From NCBI RefSeq assembly GCF_020531915.1, contig NZ_JAJAVG010000004.1, forward strand, positions 1 through 64,000: a DNA stretch of 64,000 bases, read 5' to 3'. How positions within the stretch are numbered: position 1 is the stretch's first letter; each line of letters starts with the position of its first letter. Shown one piece after another: positions 36,562 through 48,004 of the stretch. The notes beneath the pieces were generated by a model. The model made no database searches. It was not told the origin of the DNA and saw nothing but the letters and a program-made list of their open reading frames with translations. The position numbers and the translations under genes were made by a program. Origin of the DNA: Methylovorus mays (lineage in GTDB: Bacteria > Pseudomonadota > Gammaproteobacteria > Burkholderiales > Methylophilaceae).

Positions 36562-37973
36562 TGCCTCGCTTGAAACTGACTTATATCGCTGTATTGGCCG
36601 CCATACTGCTGCCTGGGTGCGCCATGATGGGCCCTGACTATCAGCGGCCCGAGATGCCCGTGCCGGCCAAGTTTGCCGAGCAGGCCGATGCGACCAATCA
36701 AGCTGAAATCTCCCGCACCTGGTGGCAGCTGTATAACGATCCGGTATTGAATGACTTGGTGGCGAAAGCCTTGGCCAACAATACCGATATCAAGCTGGCA
36801 GTGGCCCGGGTGGAAGAGGCGGATGCTTATCTGCGTGAAGTGGGTGCGGCGCTTTTCCCGCAGATTGACCTGAACTCTAGCGCCGCCCGGTCGCGCATCA
36901 CCCAGCTGGGTGCGACCCCGTTGCCTTCAGGTGTCGATCCCATTCGCGAAAACTACAATATTCGTCTTGGCACATCATTTGAACTGGATTTCTGGGGCAA
37001 GCTGCGTCGTGCTAAGGAATCTGCACGTGCGCAAGCGATGGCAACCCACTACGCTCGCGATACGGTAGATCTGTCCTTGCAGGGCCTGGTTGCCAGCAAT
37101 TATTTATTGTTGCGCAGCCTGGAGTCGCAGATTGCCTTGTCACAAGACAGTTTGCACAGTCGCGAAGAAAGTCTGGCATTGACGAAACGGCGTCTGGAGG
37201 GGGGGGTGTCCTCCGCCCTTGATGTGCATCAGGCGCAAGTATCGACCTCCAACCTGAGTGCGCAGCTGGCTGATCTGGTAAGACAACGTGCCATCGTGGA
37301 GCATCAACTGGCCGTGCTGACTGGCGATCTGGCTTTGAATATTCCTGCAGCAGATTTCAATCAATTGCCTACACCGCCTGTTCCACCGGTTGGACTGCCC
37401 TCCAGCCTCTTGGAATCACGGCCAGATGTCCGTCAGGCCGAGCAGAACATGATCGCGGCAAATGCCAACATTGGCGTAGCCAAGGCAGCCCTGTTTCCCA
37501 CTATTTCGTTAACGGCGAATTATGGTGGTGAAAGTGCCGAGCTGGGCGATATCCTGAAATCTGCCGCCCGCATCTGGACCGGTGGTCTCAGTCTGAATTT
37601 GCCTATCTTTGATGCAGGTCGGTTGAATTCGCGTGTCGATCAGGCTACGGCTCAGCAAAAGCAAACCCTGGCATCTTACGAGAGTGCCATTCAAACGGCG
37701 TTCAAGGAAGTAAACGATGCGTTGGTCAACCTGCGTCAGCAGTCTGAACGCGAAGCCGCGCTGGAAGCGAGCAAGGAGTCGTCTAAGAAGGCATTGGATA
37801 TCGCAGAAAACCGCTACAAGGCAGGGTACTCTGGCTATCTCGATGTGCTGGATTCGCAACGGGTTTATAACGATGCAGCCTTGGCCTATGTGCAGAGCCG
37901 TCAGGCGAGACTGACCGCCAGTGTGGATTTGTTCAAGGCGCTGGGTGGCGGCTGGAAGGCCGCCGAGAAGTAG
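36558..37973 (+). CDS. outer-membrane efflux channel (OprM/NodT family)
   Basis: A 471-residue lipoprotein of the TolC-like NodT group. The lipobox LLPGC is at residues 16-20, followed by GPDYQRPEMPVP, typical of OprM. Two OEP repeats follow, with coiled coils (about 60-260 and 280-465). It is the exit duct of the AcrAB pump. Start: the ATG pair at 36558 and 36561 follows AAGGAAAT; either may be used, and the first overlaps the acrB stop. Confidence 0.93.
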   Translation: MMPRLKLTYIAVLAAILLPGCAMMGPDYQRPEMPVPAKFAEQADATNQAEISRTWWQLYNDPVLNDLVAKALANNTDIKLAVARVEEADAYLREVGAALFPQIDLNSSAARSRITQLGATPLPSGVDPIRENYNIRLGTSFELDFWGKLRRAKESARAQAMATHYARDTVDLSLQGLVASNYLLLRSLESQIALSQDSLHSREESLALTKRRLEGGVSSALDVHQAQVSTSNLSAQLADLVRQRAIVEHQLAVLTGDLALNIPAADFNQLPTPPVPPVGLPSSLLESRPDVRQAEQNMIAANANIGVAKAALFPTISLTANYGGESAELGDILKSAARIWTGGLSLNLPIFDAGRLNSRVDQATAQQKQTLASYESAIQTAFKEVNDALVNLRQQSEREAALEASKESSKKALDIAENRYKAGYSGYLDVLDSQRVYNDAALAYVQSRQARLTASVDLFKALGGGWKAAEK

Positions 37974-37993
37974 ACTGATTTTTTAATCAGCGC

Positions 37994-39646
37994 TTAAATC
38001 AGGCTGGTGCAGCCTATACGCAACCAGTCGTGACGTCCTTCCAGTACGGTAACCAGCCGCTGGAAGGATTTTTCATTGAGGCTGCGGATGCGGTAGTTGA
38101 TATCAGGCAGGAAACGGCTACGTGGCACCAGCAGCGTTGGCTCGTCGGCCAAGCCTTCTTCGGGCGGCAGGTATAGGCTGGAAAACTCGGGCATGTTCTC
38201 GGAAACATGACCGCCAGTGACTGTCGGTGTGCTTTCCTGCATGGAACTGAGTGAAACCCAGCGCGCTTTCCTGGAAAGAATTTCAACGCCGATATGTTTT
38301 TTGCCTGACGCCTGTGCGCTGACGTTTTTAATAATGCCAACGATTGCAGCATCCTTCTGATCTTCCATGAGCAGAATCACGATCATGCCGGGTGAAAGGG
38401 TCGTCTCTATGTCTTTTTCCAGTGTTGCCCCGTAACCTTTGCTACTCATGTCGGTTACCGTCCAGCGCAGGTTTTTGACAGTAGGCTCAGGTGCCGCAAA
38501 TGTGGTGCTACGTCTTACATTATGCTTTGCCAGGCGTTCATCCAGCGGTTTCGCATTTTCGGTCAGATGTGCGTTTTGCAGTGCTAGCTTGTCGGCTTTT
38601 ATTCGCAAATGTGTGCAGATGGCATCAAGCCCCAGTATTACCTTTGTACCCAGAAGTGTTGACTGACGATCTTCCTTGCGACGTTGGCGTCGGTAGTTGC
38701 TTTTGGACCAGTCAAATTGCAGCTGCTGGAGCAAGGAACTCAAATGTGCATTATTGGAAAACTCCGCAAGCCCAAGCTTGACCATGGCTTGCGGGAGGTT
38801 TTGTGTATTGCTGAGTAATTCGATCCTCATCGACAGATCATCTGTCGACCAATAACGATACTCAGGAGAGGGTTCCAGCGTACGCATGCGGCGAGCGCCT
38901 CGGTCTTTGCGCAGATCGATAAAGTAAAAGTGGTGCTGCTCTTCGTAATGGTCCACCACCTGCACGTTGCGCAAAAGCTTTGTCAGCAATTGCCAGGTGA
39001 GTTCAATTTGTACCCGGTTCATGCTGGATTGATTGACGGAGTCGAGCATGCATATCTGGGCAAACATGGTGGCCAGCGATTTTTCCGGGCAATCTGCATA
39101 AATCGACAATGGAGTCGAGGTTAATCCCAGACGCTCAGCCAGCCTGTAGACCTGAAACATTTGATGCCAGGCCGCTGCGGGCACGGCTTGTTGCTGAAAG
39201 TAACGCAATTTGATCATGCATAGCCCGGCATGCAATGCGCGGCCACACATCAGGCTTATCTGGTAGGGAGATGATTCGGGTGGAGGTGTGTTGCTGGCTG
39301 GTAATTCAAGTCGCTGGAGTTCGATCTGCTGAACATAGCTCAGAAAAATCTGGCGTTGATAGTAATAGCTGCCTTCGGCGATTCGGTTTTCAAGCTCGGG
39401 GCGGAGCTTGTCAAACCTTGCGTATTGCTCAAGCAGTTTCTCCAGACGGGGGTGATTGGCTTCGTCAATATGCAGCAACGCCAGCTGTGCCGCGCGATCC
39501 GTTTCTCCGTATCCCGAAAGAAAACGGGTGCTTGCTTCCAGTGCGGCAATGTCATCCAAGGCATGCAGTTCACTTAGAAACTGACGATGTCCTGCGATTG
39601 ATGTGGCTTCTTTCTTTGTGATCAGTCTTCTAATGATGGACTTCAT
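37994..39646 (-). CDS. large protein with a C-terminal PilZ-like domain
   Basis: A 550-residue soluble, helix-rich protein of a type I know only as hypothetical in Betaproteobacteria. Residues about 390-480 look like a PilZ fold, with the DxSxxG-type motif in TVTDMSSKGYGATLE. The expected RxxxR c-di-GMP loop before it is not clear, so c-di-GMP binding is uncertain. The first 380 residues resemble no family I can name; they are rich in Leu and Gln and may be helical repeats. It is convergent with the oprM gene. No gene partner is obvious. Confidence 0.7.
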   Translation of the reverse strand: MKSIIRRLITKKEATSIAGHRQFLSELHALDDIAALEASTRFLSGYGETDRAAQLALLHIDEANHPRLEKLLEQYARFDKLRPELENRIAEGSYYYQRQIFLSYVQQIELQRLELPASNTPPPESSPYQISLMCGRALHAGLCMIKLRYFQQQAVPAAAWHQMFQVYRLAERLGLTSTPLSIYADCPEKSLATMFAQICMLDSVNQSSMNRVQIELTWQLLTKLLRNVQVVDHYEEQHHFYFIDLRKDRGARRMRTLEPSPEYRYWSTDDLSMRIELLSNTQNLPQAMVKLGLAEFSNNAHLSSLLQQLQFDWSKSNYRRQRRKEDRQSTLLGTKVILGLDAICTHLRIKADKLALQNAHLTENAKPLDERLAKHNVRRSTTFAAPEPTVKNLRWTVTDMSSKGYGATLEKDIETTLSPGMIVILLMEDQKDAAIVGIIKNVSAQASGKKHIGVEILSRKARWVSLSSMQESTPTVTGGHVSENMPEFSSLYLPPEEGLADEPTLLVPRSRFLPDINYRIRSLNEKSFQRLVTVLEGRHDWLRIGCTSLI

Positions 39647-39919
39647 TCACTGTGCCTACCCTGAGTTATAGCCGCCCAATATGGATTTACATGCCATTCG
39701 GGTTTTATTGTAGCCACAATTGCTGCTAATTAATACCAAGCCCGGATTTATTTGCAGCGGGGATGCGAGAAGGACGAAGATTCTACTTGTGGATGGTTTA
39801 AGTCCTTGCATTATCTTGCTTATCAAGAGGGGATATTACCCTCAGCCAAGTGCATATAAGGGGAATTGAAAAGGGCAGGCATGATAAAATCACTCTTTTT
39901 ATTTGATTGATCGTTTTCC
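39647..39919. other. intergenic region upstream of gltX
   Basis: About 270 bases between two divergent genes. It contains a small hairpin, GAGGG-GATATTA-CCCTC, at about 39827-39843, and AT-rich sequence that should hold both promoters. No ORF or RNA gene was seen. Confidence 0.4.
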
Positions 39920-41329
39920 ATGACAGTACGTACCCGTTTCGCTCCCAGTCCTACCGGTTTTCTGCATATCGGCGGTGCCCGTACCGCCTTGTTTTCGTGG
40001 GCATATGCGCGCAAGCATGGCGGCAGTTTTATTCTCCGGATTGAAGACACCGATGTGGCTCGTTCAACGCCAGAAGCGGTTCAAGCCATTCTTGATGGCA
40101 TGACTTGGTTGGGCCTGAGTTGGGACGAAGGTCCGTTTTACCAGATGCAGCGCATGGACCGTTACAAGGAAGTGATTCAGCAGTTGCTGGACAGTGGTGA
40201 CGCGTATTACTGCTATTGCAGCAAGGAAGAGCTGGATGCATTGCGTGAGCAGCAGATGCAGCAGGGCATCAAGCCGCGCTACGATGGCCGCTGGCGCCCT
40301 GAAGCGGGCAAGGTTTTGCCTGAGCCTCCTGCAGGCGTGCCGCCTGTCGTGCGTTTCAAAAATCCGCAAACAGGCGCTGTGGTCTGGAATGATCTGGTCA
40401 AGGGCGAGATCCGCATTTCCAATGAAGAGCTGGATGATTTGATCATTGCCCGCGCCGACGGTACACCCACCTATAACTTCTGTGTGGTGGTGGACGACTG
40501 GGAGATGGGCATTACCCAGGTGATTCGTGGCGATGACCATGTCAACAATACGCCCCGGCAGATCAATATGCTGCAGGCACTGGGTGCGCAGATTCCCCAA
40601 TACGCCCACTTGTCGATGATTCTGGGCGACGATGGACAAAAATTGTCCAAACGCCATGGGGCGGTCAGTGTCATGCAGTACCATGAAGATGGGTATTTGC
40701 CCGAGGCTGTATTGAACTATCTGGCACGTCTGGGCTGGTCGCACGGCGATGATGAAGTATTCAGCATGGCACAGTTTTGTGCATGGTTTGACCTTGACCA
40801 CATCACGCCATCTGCCGCCCAGTTCAATACGGAAAAGCTTAACTGGCTGAATGCGCATTACATCAAGCAGGCGGATATCAGCTTGCTCGCGGCCGATATT
40901 CAACAGCGCCTGACAGCGCTGGGCGTTGATACGGCAAACGGACCTGACCTGGCAGGGGTTATCGCCTTGTACCGTGAGCGCAGCAATACGCTGAATGATC
41001 TCGCAAGCAGCATTGCCTATTTTTACCGCAAGCCTGAGACGGATGCGGCAGCGGCTGAAAAGCATTTGACAGTTGATGTGTTGCCTGTGCTCGCCGGCAT
41101 GGCAGCAAAGCTTGAAAATATTGCGTGGACCACGGAAAGTATTCATGACGTGATTCAGGCGACGGTATCGGACAACGGCCTCAAGTTTCCCAAGATTGCC
41201 ATGCCTTTGCGGGTGATGGTAACCGGTGGGGCACAGTCGCCAAGTATCGATGCTGTCATGGCGCTGCTGGGTAAGGATGAAACACTATCCCGTATCCGGG
41301 AAAGTCTCATGGCAAGCGGCAAATTTTAA
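39920..41329 (+). CDS. gltX: glutamyl-tRNA synthetase
   Basis: A 469-residue class I synthetase. The HIGH signature is in [19 protein letters not shown] and the KMSKS loop is in [14 protein letters not shown] zinc-binding [14 protein letters not shown] segment lies near residue 100. Anticodon-binding helices occupy the last third. The ATG at 39920 begins the family alignment ([12 protein letters not shown]). It lies alone between two intergenic regions. Confidence 0.96.
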   Translation: MTVRTRFAPSPTGFLHIGGARTALFSWAYARKHGGSFILRIEDTDVARSTPEAVQAILDGMTWLGLSWDEGPFYQMQRMDRYKEVIQQLLDSGDAYYCYCSKEELDALREQQMQQGIKPRYDGRWRPEAGKVLPEPPAGVPPVVRFKNPQTGAVVWNDLVKGEIRISNEELDDLIIARADGTPTYNFCVVVDDWEMGITQVIRGDDHVNNTPRQINMLQALGAQIPQYAHLSMILGDDGQKLSKRHGAVSVMQYHEDGYLPEAVLNYLARLGWSHGDDEVFSMAQFCAWFDLDHITPSAAQFNTEKLNWLNAHYIKQADISLLAADIQQRLTALGVDTANGPDLAGVIALYRERSNTLNDLASSIAYFYRKPETDAAAAEKHLTVDVLPVLAGMAAKLENIAWTTESIHDVIQATVSDNGLKFPKIAMPLRVMVTGGAQSPSIDAVMALLGKDETLSRIRESLMASGKF

Positions 41330-41567
41330 ATTTCTGAGAACAATTTGACTGCCTCGCAGTCGTAAGGCCATGGTCGGCAAAGTAGATAAAGTTTAGCGAA
41401 ATTTCTACAGCCTACTTGTAGGTGTGAAAAACATCCCCAACTAGACATACTGGAGCCTGGATTTCAAACCCAGGTTTCACTAGATTAGCTAATTTTTTTC
41501 ACGTAGAGTTTGCTTGAATAATTAAACTCCCGCCGACTACAAAATTAAAAGGAAAAGGAGCAAAAAA
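41330..41567. other. intergenic region between gltX and hfq
   Basis: About 240 bases, AT-rich. It holds a short hairpin (GACTGC/GCAGTC, 41348-41362) and a T7 run near 41490 that may end the gltX transcript. The hfq promoter should lie in its second half. No small RNA could be recognised by eye. Confidence 0.35.
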
Positions 41568-41810
41568 ATGAACGCTAAAGGGCAAATGCTACAAGATCCA
41601 TTCTTGAATACCTTGCGCAAGGAACATGTGCCTGTCTCGATTTATCTGGTTAACGGCATCAAGCTGCAAGGCCAGGTCGACTCGTTTGATCAGTATGTCA
41701 TCCTGCTCAAAAACACAGTGACCCAGATGGTCTACAAACACGCCATCTCGACCATTGTTCCCGCCCGCGCAGTCAGCATTCCATCAGCCCACGCTACTCC
41801 CGCCGAGTAA
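41568..41810 (+). CDS. hfq: RNA chaperone Hfq
   Basis: An 80-residue Sm-like protein that forms hexamers and helps small RNAs pair with mRNAs. It starts with [20 protein letters not shown] and contains the Sm2 motif [12 protein letters not shown]. The C-terminal tail is short, as usual in Betaproteobacteria. AAGGAAAAGGAG just before the ATG is a strong ribosome binding site. It heads the hfq-hflX-hflK-hflC-DUF2065-hisZ-purA order, which is conserved across Betaproteobacteria. Confidence 0.98.
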   Translation: MNAKGQMLQDPFLNTLRKEHVPVSIYLVNGIKLQGQVDSFDQYVILLKNTVTQMVYKHAISTIVPARAVSIPSAHATPAE

Positions 41811-41834
41811 CAGGAAGCGCAGTGACCTTTAGCA

Positions 41835-42974
41835 ATGTTTGATCGCCCCAGCGGCGGAGATGCCGCAGTTCTCGTCAGTGTTGATTTTGGCGATTCAGGA
41901 TACGAAGAAAGTTTGCAGGAACTAAGGCAGCTTGCCCTCAGTGCTGGCATGGACATCCGAGCCACCATCGAAGGCAAGCGCCCCAAACCGGATGCCAAGT
42001 TTTTTGTGGGTTCTGGTAAGGCAGACGAGCTGGCTGAATCCCTCAAATCCAATGAGGCCCAAGTGGCCGTTTTCAACCACGATCTGAGTCCTTCCCAGCA
42101 ACGCAATCTCGAACGTTTGCTCGAAAGCCGTGTGGTGGATCGTACAGGCTTGATTCTGGATATTTTTGCTCAGCGCGCCCAAAGCCACGAAGGTAAGCTG
42201 CAAGTGGAGCTTGCGCAGCTGGAGCATTTGTCTACTAGGCTGGTGCGTGGCTGGACCCACTTGGAGCGCCAGAAAGGCGGTATCGGTGTGCGCGGCGGTC
42301 CGGGCGAAACCCAGCTTGAGCTGGACAGGCGCATGTTACGCATACGCGTGAAGCAGTTACGCGAAAAGCTTGCCAAGCTGAAACAGCAGCGCGGTATGCA
42401 ACGCCGTTCCCGCAAGCGCTCGCTGGTCATGTCAGTTTCCCTGGTTGGGTATACCAATGCTGGGAAATCCACTTTGTTCAATCGGCTCACGCAATCTGGT
42501 GTGTATGCAGCGGATCAATTGTTTGCCACGCTGGATACGACTTCACGCAAGCTATATATTCCCGATGGCGGTCCAGTGGTACTCTCCGATACAGTGGGGT
42601 TTATCAAGCATTTGCCTCATGCCCTGGTCGAGGCATTTGGCGCCACGCTGGAGGAGGCCGTGCAGGCTGACTTGCTCTTGCATGTCGTGGATGCGGCAAG
42701 TCCGGTGCGGGATGATCAGATTGCGCAAGTGAACAAGGTGCTGGAAGAAATAGGTGCCGAGCATGTGCACCAGGTGCTGGTGCTGAACCAGATTGATCGG
42801 GCAGGGCTGGAGCCGGGATTGGAGCGGGATGAGTATGGTAGAATTTGCCGCATTCGTATTTCTGCCAAGACCGGTGAAGGGCTGGAGCTGGTACGCCAGT
42901 GTTTACGCGAACATCAGCAAATGCTGTTTGCGCATCAGCTGGAAGCCAGCTCGCCGGATGTAGTCCCCACATAA
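41835..42974 (+). CDS. hflX: ribosome-splitting GTPase HflX
   Basis: A 379-residue GTPase that splits stalled or idle ribosomes under stress. An N-terminal HflX domain (about 1-185, with GPGETQLELDRRMLR) is followed by a G domain: [25 protein letters not shown] and NQID. Each motif is intact. It starts 24 bases after hfq, as in the standard operon, and the length is usual for Betaproteobacteria. Confidence 0.95.
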   Translation: MFDRPSGGDAAVLVSVDFGDSGYEESLQELRQLALSAGMDIRATIEGKRPKPDAKFFVGSGKADELAESLKSNEAQVAVFNHDLSPSQQRNLERLLESRVVDRTGLILDIFAQRAQSHEGKLQVELAQLEHLSTRLVRGWTHLERQKGGIGVRGGPGETQLELDRRMLRIRVKQLREKLAKLKQQRGMQRRSRKRSLVMSVSLVGYTNAGKSTLFNRLTQSGVYAADQLFATLDTTSRKLYIPDGGPVVLSDTVGFIKHLPHALVEAFGATLEEAVQADLLLHVVDAASPVRDDQIAQVNKVLEEIGAEHVHQVLVLNQIDRAGLEPGLERDEYGRICRIRISAKTGEGLELVRQCLREHQQMLFAHQLEASSPDVVPT

Positions 42975-43001
42975 ACGATTTTTTGATTTTCGGAGTAACT
43001 C

Positions 43002-44186
43002 ATGGCTAACGATCCCGGTTGGGGCAACCGCAATAATGACGGCCCGCCCGATTTGGACGAGGTGTTGCGCCAGTTCAGCCGCAAGCTGAACGGCCTGTTT
43101 GGCAGATCCCCCAAGGGTGGGCAATCGCCACAAACCGAAGGCAGCGGTATACCTGTGCTACCTATCGTGGGCTTGATTGTCGTGATCTGGTTTGCCACCG
43201 GCTTTTATATCGTCGACCAAGGCTCGCGCGGCGTGGTCTTGCGTTTTGGCAAGCATGTGGAAACCACCTTGCCTGGTCCGCGTTGGCACATGCCTTACCC
43301 GGTTGAAAGTGTCGACGTCATCAATATGGAGCAGGTGCGTACCATTGAGGTAGGTTATCGCTCGGCAGAGGGTGGCTCGGCGCGAAGCAAGGAGCTCAGA
43401 GAGTCCCTGATGCTTACTGACGATGAAAACATCATTGATCTCCAGTTTGCTGTCCAGTACAACCTGAAGAATGTGGAAGAGGCGCTGTTCAACAACCGCT
43501 CTGCCGAAGAGTCCGTACGCGGCATTGCCGAGACAGCGATTCGTGAAATCGTCGGCAAGAGCAAGATGGACTTTGCCTTGTACGAAGGTCGTGAGGAAGT
43601 GGCGGTTGAAGCCAAGAAGCTGATGCAGGAAATCCTGGATCGCTACAACACCGGCATCAATGTCGTGAATGTCACCATGCAGAATGCGCAACCTCCCGAG
43701 CAGGTGCAGGCTGCGTTTGATGATGCGGTGAAAGCTGGCCAGGATCTGGAACGTCAGAAAAATGAAGGTCAGGCGTATGCCAACGACATCATTCCAAAGG
43801 CACGTGGTACCGCATCACGTCTCCTGGAAGAAGCGGCTGGTTACAAGTTGCGCGTTGAGAACGAAGCCCAAGGTAATGCCAGCCGGTTTGAGCAGGTGTT
43901 AACCCAGTATCAGCGCGCCCCTGAAGTGACACGCCAGCGTCTTTACCTGGATGCCCAGGAGCAAATTCTCTCCAATGTGAGCAAGGTGGTTGTTGATCAA
44001 AAGGGCGGTAACAGCCTGTTGTACCTGCCATTGGACAAGCTTCTTGCCAACACAGGTGGCACGGCCACGGCGGCGCCATCCTTGAATGCGCCAACGACAA
44101 CACCGGCCAGCACCTTGCCTGAAATTGACCTGAATAATCTGCGTTCACGCGACAGCTTCCGTAGTCGTGATCGTGAAAGCCGATAA
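43002..44186 (+). CDS. hflK: FtsH-regulating membrane protein HflK
   Basis: A 394-residue SPFH (prohibitin-like) protein. A Gly/Asn/Pro-rich start (DPGWGNRNNDGPPDLDEVL), one membrane helix (about 52-70) and a periplasmic SPFH domain with coiled coil (about 70-330) are seen. With HflC it forms a cage around the FtsH protease. It directly precedes hflC with 15 bases between them. Confidence 0.95.
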   Translation: MANDPGWGNRNNDGPPDLDEVLRQFSRKLNGLFGRSPKGGQSPQTEGSGIPVLPIVGLIVVIWFATGFYIVDQGSRGVVLRFGKHVETTLPGPRWHMPYPVESVDVINMEQVRTIEVGYRSAEGGSARSKELRESLMLTDDENIIDLQFAVQYNLKNVEEALFNNRSAEESVRGIAETAIREIVGKSKMDFALYEGREEVAVEAKKLMQEILDRYNTGINVVNVTMQNAQPPEQVQAAFDDAVKAGQDLERQKNEGQAYANDIIPKARGTASRLLEEAAGYKLRVENEAQGNASRFEQVLTQYQRAPEVTRQRLYLDAQEQILSNVSKVVVDQKGGNSLLYLPLDKLLANTGGTATAAPSLNAPTTTPASTLPEIDLNNLRSRDSFRSRDRESR

Positions 44187-44201
44187 GGGGCGTCGAACAA
44201 C

Positions 44202-45074
44202 ATGAAAAACTTAAGCACAGTGTTAATCGGTCTTATCGCAGCCTTGCTGTTGATCAGCCTCTCCGCGTTTACGGTGGATCAGCGTGAGTACGCGCTGGTA
44301 TTCCGCCTGGGTGAAATCGTGTCGGTCAAAAAAGAACCTGGCCTCTATTTCAAGATGCCCTTTGTTGAAAATGTGCGGTACTTTGACAAGCGTATCCTGA
44401 CCCTTAACTGGGTGGAGCCGGACCGCTTTCTGACCAGCGAAAAGAAGAACGTGCTCGTAGACTCTTTCGTCAAATGGCGCATTGTGGACCCTGCCAAATA
44501 CTACGTATCGGTGAAAGGGGATGAGCTGCAGGCCGAGCGTCGTCTCTCGCAAACAGTGAACGATGGTTTGCGCGCCGAATTTGGTAAGCGCACGATACAC
44601 GATGTTGTTTCCGGTGAGCGTGGGCAGATCATGGAAATCCTGCGTCAGCGCGCTGATCGGGATGCCAAGGAATACGGCATTCAGGTGCTGGATGTGCGTC
44701 TGCGCCGTGTTGACTTGCCTCAGGAAGTCAGCGAATCTGTTTATCAGCGTATGGAAGCAGAGCGTAAGCGCGTAGCTAACGAATTGCGCTCACAAGGTGC
44801 CGGGGCGGCCGAGAAAATTCGCGCAGATGCTGACCGCCAGCGTGAGGTCATCATTGCGGAAGCTTTCCGTGAGGCACAGCGCATCAAGGGTGAAGGCGAT
44901 GCCAAAGCTTCCGAAATCTACTCGCAGGCCTATGGAAAGAACCCGGAGTTCTATGCGTTTTATCGCAGCCTGGATGCATACCGCAATAGCTTCAAGAGTA
45001 AGAATGACGTGATGGTGCTGGAGCCAGATTCGGACTTCTTCAAATATCTGCGCAGTCCGTCTGTCCGGAAATAA
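44202..45074 (+). CDS. hflC: FtsH-regulating membrane protein HflC
   Basis: A 290-residue SPFH protein and HflK partner. One N-terminal membrane helix (about 5-24) precedes the SPFH domain with FTVDQREYALVFRLGE, and a coiled coil rich in Arg, Ala and Glu lies at about 185-250. The KNPEFYAFYRSLDAYRNSF segment near the end is typical. Close spacing to hflK and to the small downstream gene shows one operon. Confidence 0.95.
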   Translation: MKNLSTVLIGLIAALLLISLSAFTVDQREYALVFRLGEIVSVKKEPGLYFKMPFVENVRYFDKRILTLNWVEPDRFLTSEKKNVLVDSFVKWRIVDPAKYYVSVKGDELQAERRLSQTVNDGLRAEFGKRTIHDVVSGERGQIMEILRQRADRDAKEYGIQVLDVRLRRVDLPQEVSESVYQRMEAERKRVANELRSQGAGAAEKIRADADRQREVIIAEAFREAQRIKGEGDAKASEIYSQAYGKNPEFYAFYRSLDAYRNSFKSKNDVMVLEPDSDFFKYLRSPSVRK

Positions 45075-45077
45075 GCC

Positions 45078-45266
45078 TTGGGCTCCACCTTGTTGACTGC
45101 GTTGGGTCTCATGCTGGTGCTGGAAGGGGTGCTGCCCCTGCTAGCTCCACAGGCCTGGCGCGAAACATTCAAGCGCATGGTGGATTTAAAAGACGGCCAG
45201 TTACGCTTTGTGGGCCTTGTTTCGATGAGTGTTGGCCTGTTGCTTTTGTTGTTTTTCAAGAATTAA
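45078..45266 (+). CDS. DUF2065 small membrane protein
   Basis: A 62-residue protein with two helices (about 5-25 and 43-60) and the family segments GLMLVLEGVLPLLAP and RFVGLVSMSVGLLLL. DUF2065 proteins regularly follow hflC in Proteobacteria; their function is unknown. I accept the TTG at 45078 as start, three bases after the hflC stop, because the first helix would otherwise be cut. A terminator follows. Confidence 0.85.
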   Translation: MGSTLLTALGLMLVLEGVLPLLAPQAWRETFKRMVDLKDGQLRFVGLVSMSVGLLLLLFFKN

Positions 45267-45268
45267 AG

Positions 45269-45300
45269 CCACGGCTTGTACAGGCCGTGGCCTGATTTTC
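45269..45300 (+). terminator. intrinsic terminator after the hfl operon
   Basis: GCCACGGC pairs with GCCGTGGC around an eight-base loop, followed after CTGA by TTTTCCC. It lies directly after the DUF2065 stop codon and ends the hfq-hflXKC unit ahead of hisZ. Confidence 0.75.
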
Positions 45301-45452
45301 CCTTCATTCGAACCTCAAGCGGCGAGCTTCAGTTTCGCAAGCTGCCGCGAGTGGTTTACAATATAGGCCTTCCTGTTGCGGGTATGGTCGTCCCACCACT
45401 CCAGTCACAGCATGTAATGTCCGTTAACACGCCTCAATACTAAAGAACCATT

Positions 45453-46613
45453 ATGCGTAACTGGCTTTTACCAGAATACATAGAAGATGTGCTGCCCGCA
45501 GAGGCGGCACGCATGGAGCATTTGCGTCGACAATTGCTGGATCTGTTTGCCGTGCACGGTTACCAGTTCGTGATTCCTCCTTTGCTGGAATATCTGGAGT
45601 CGCTGATTACCGGGGTGGGGCATGATCTGGATCTTGCGACCTTCAAGGTCGTGGATCAGCTGACCGGGCGCCTGATGGGTGTGCGTGCCGATACCACGCC
45701 GCAAGCAGCGCGTATTGATGCACACATGCTGAATAATCAGGGTGTGTCGAGGTTGTGTTATGCCGGCAGTGTGCTGCGCACGACGCCAAGCGGACTGGCG
45801 CAAACCCGTGAGCCATTGCAGTTGGGCGCCGAATTGTTCGGTCACGCCGGGGTGGAAAGCGATATTGAAGTGCAACGCCTGATGGTGAAAGCCTTGAAGC
45901 TGGCTGGCGTGACACAATTGCATCTGGACTTCAGTCATGTCGGTATTTTTCGCCATCTGGTGCGACAGGCTGGCGTAACTTCCGAGCTTGAGCAGGCCTT
46001 GTATGCTGCCTTGCAGAGCAAGGATCAGGCAGAGGTGCGCACTCTGACCGCGGGCCTCGACGCTACATCTTCTGCTGCCCTGTGTGTGCTGACAGAGCTG
46101 AACGGTGGCGCAGACGTTCTGGAGCGTGCTGCTCAGGTTTTGCCAGCGACATCCGCTATTGCAGCGGCGCTGGCAGATTTGCGCCAGGTGGCTCAGCAAT
46201 TGCAGGATCTGGACGTTAATGTCTGTTTTGATCTTGCCGAATTACGCGGCTACCACTATCACAGTGGCATGGTCTTCGCGGCCTATGCCCAAGGCTATGC
46301 TGGCCCATTGGCGCTGGGTGGTCGTTACGATGAAGTGGGGTCTGCGTTTGGCCGCGCTCGTCCTGCCACTGGTTTCAGCCTGGACTTGCGTGGTCTGGTC
46401 ACGGCATTGCCGCCCGCTGAAATCGCACAGGCCATTTTTGCGCCGTACGATCACGATCCTGCGCTCGCCGCGAAAGTCGATGCATTGCGTGCAGAAGGGC
46501 AGATCGTCATCCAGGAGTTGCCTGGACACGAGTCTCATCGAAATGAATTGCAATGTGACCGCCAGCTGGTAAAGCAAGGCGATCACTGGGAAGTGCAGGC
46601 CATGCCGTCTTGA
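45453..46613 (+). CDS. hisZ: ATP phosphoribosyltransferase regulatory subunit HisZ
   Basis: A 386-residue HisRS-like protein without synthetase activity, which pairs with short-form HisG to catalyse the first step of histidine biosynthesis. It begins NWLLPEYIEDVLPAEA, has RADTTPQAARIDAH and GRYDEVGSAFGRARPATGF. It lacks the anticodon-binding domain of hisS. The site between the hfl genes and purA is the usual one in Betaproteobacteria, so a short HisG is expected elsewhere. Confidence 0.94.
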   Translation: MRNWLLPEYIEDVLPAEAARMEHLRRQLLDLFAVHGYQFVIPPLLEYLESLITGVGHDLDLATFKVVDQLTGRLMGVRADTTPQAARIDAHMLNNQGVSRLCYAGSVLRTTPSGLAQTREPLQLGAELFGHAGVESDIEVQRLMVKALKLAGVTQLHLDFSHVGIFRHLVRQAGVTSELEQALYAALQSKDQAEVRTLTAGLDATSSAALCVLTELNGGADVLERAAQVLPATSAIAAALADLRQVAQQLQDLDVNVCFDLAELRGYHYHSGMVFAAYAQGYAGPLALGGRYDEVGSAFGRARPATGFSLDLRGLVTALPPAEIAQAIFAPYDHDPALAAKVDALRAEGQIVIQELPGHESHRNELQCDRQLVKQGDHWEVQAMPS

Positions 46614-46664
46614 TCTCCTGGGCCAGTTGGCTATGGATGGCATGGAATGAATCTTAAAATTTAA

Positions 46665-48002
<1,338 letters not shown>

Positions 48003-48004
48003 GC

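Noticed and set aside
37975-37990. CTGATT/AATCAG hairpin between oprM and the PilZ-like gene as a terminator
   Set aside because: The stem is only six weak pairs and no T-run follows on either strand, so I do not list it.
40064-41146. 360-codon minus-strand frame inside gltX
   Set aside because: Antisense shadow of a complete synthetase gene.
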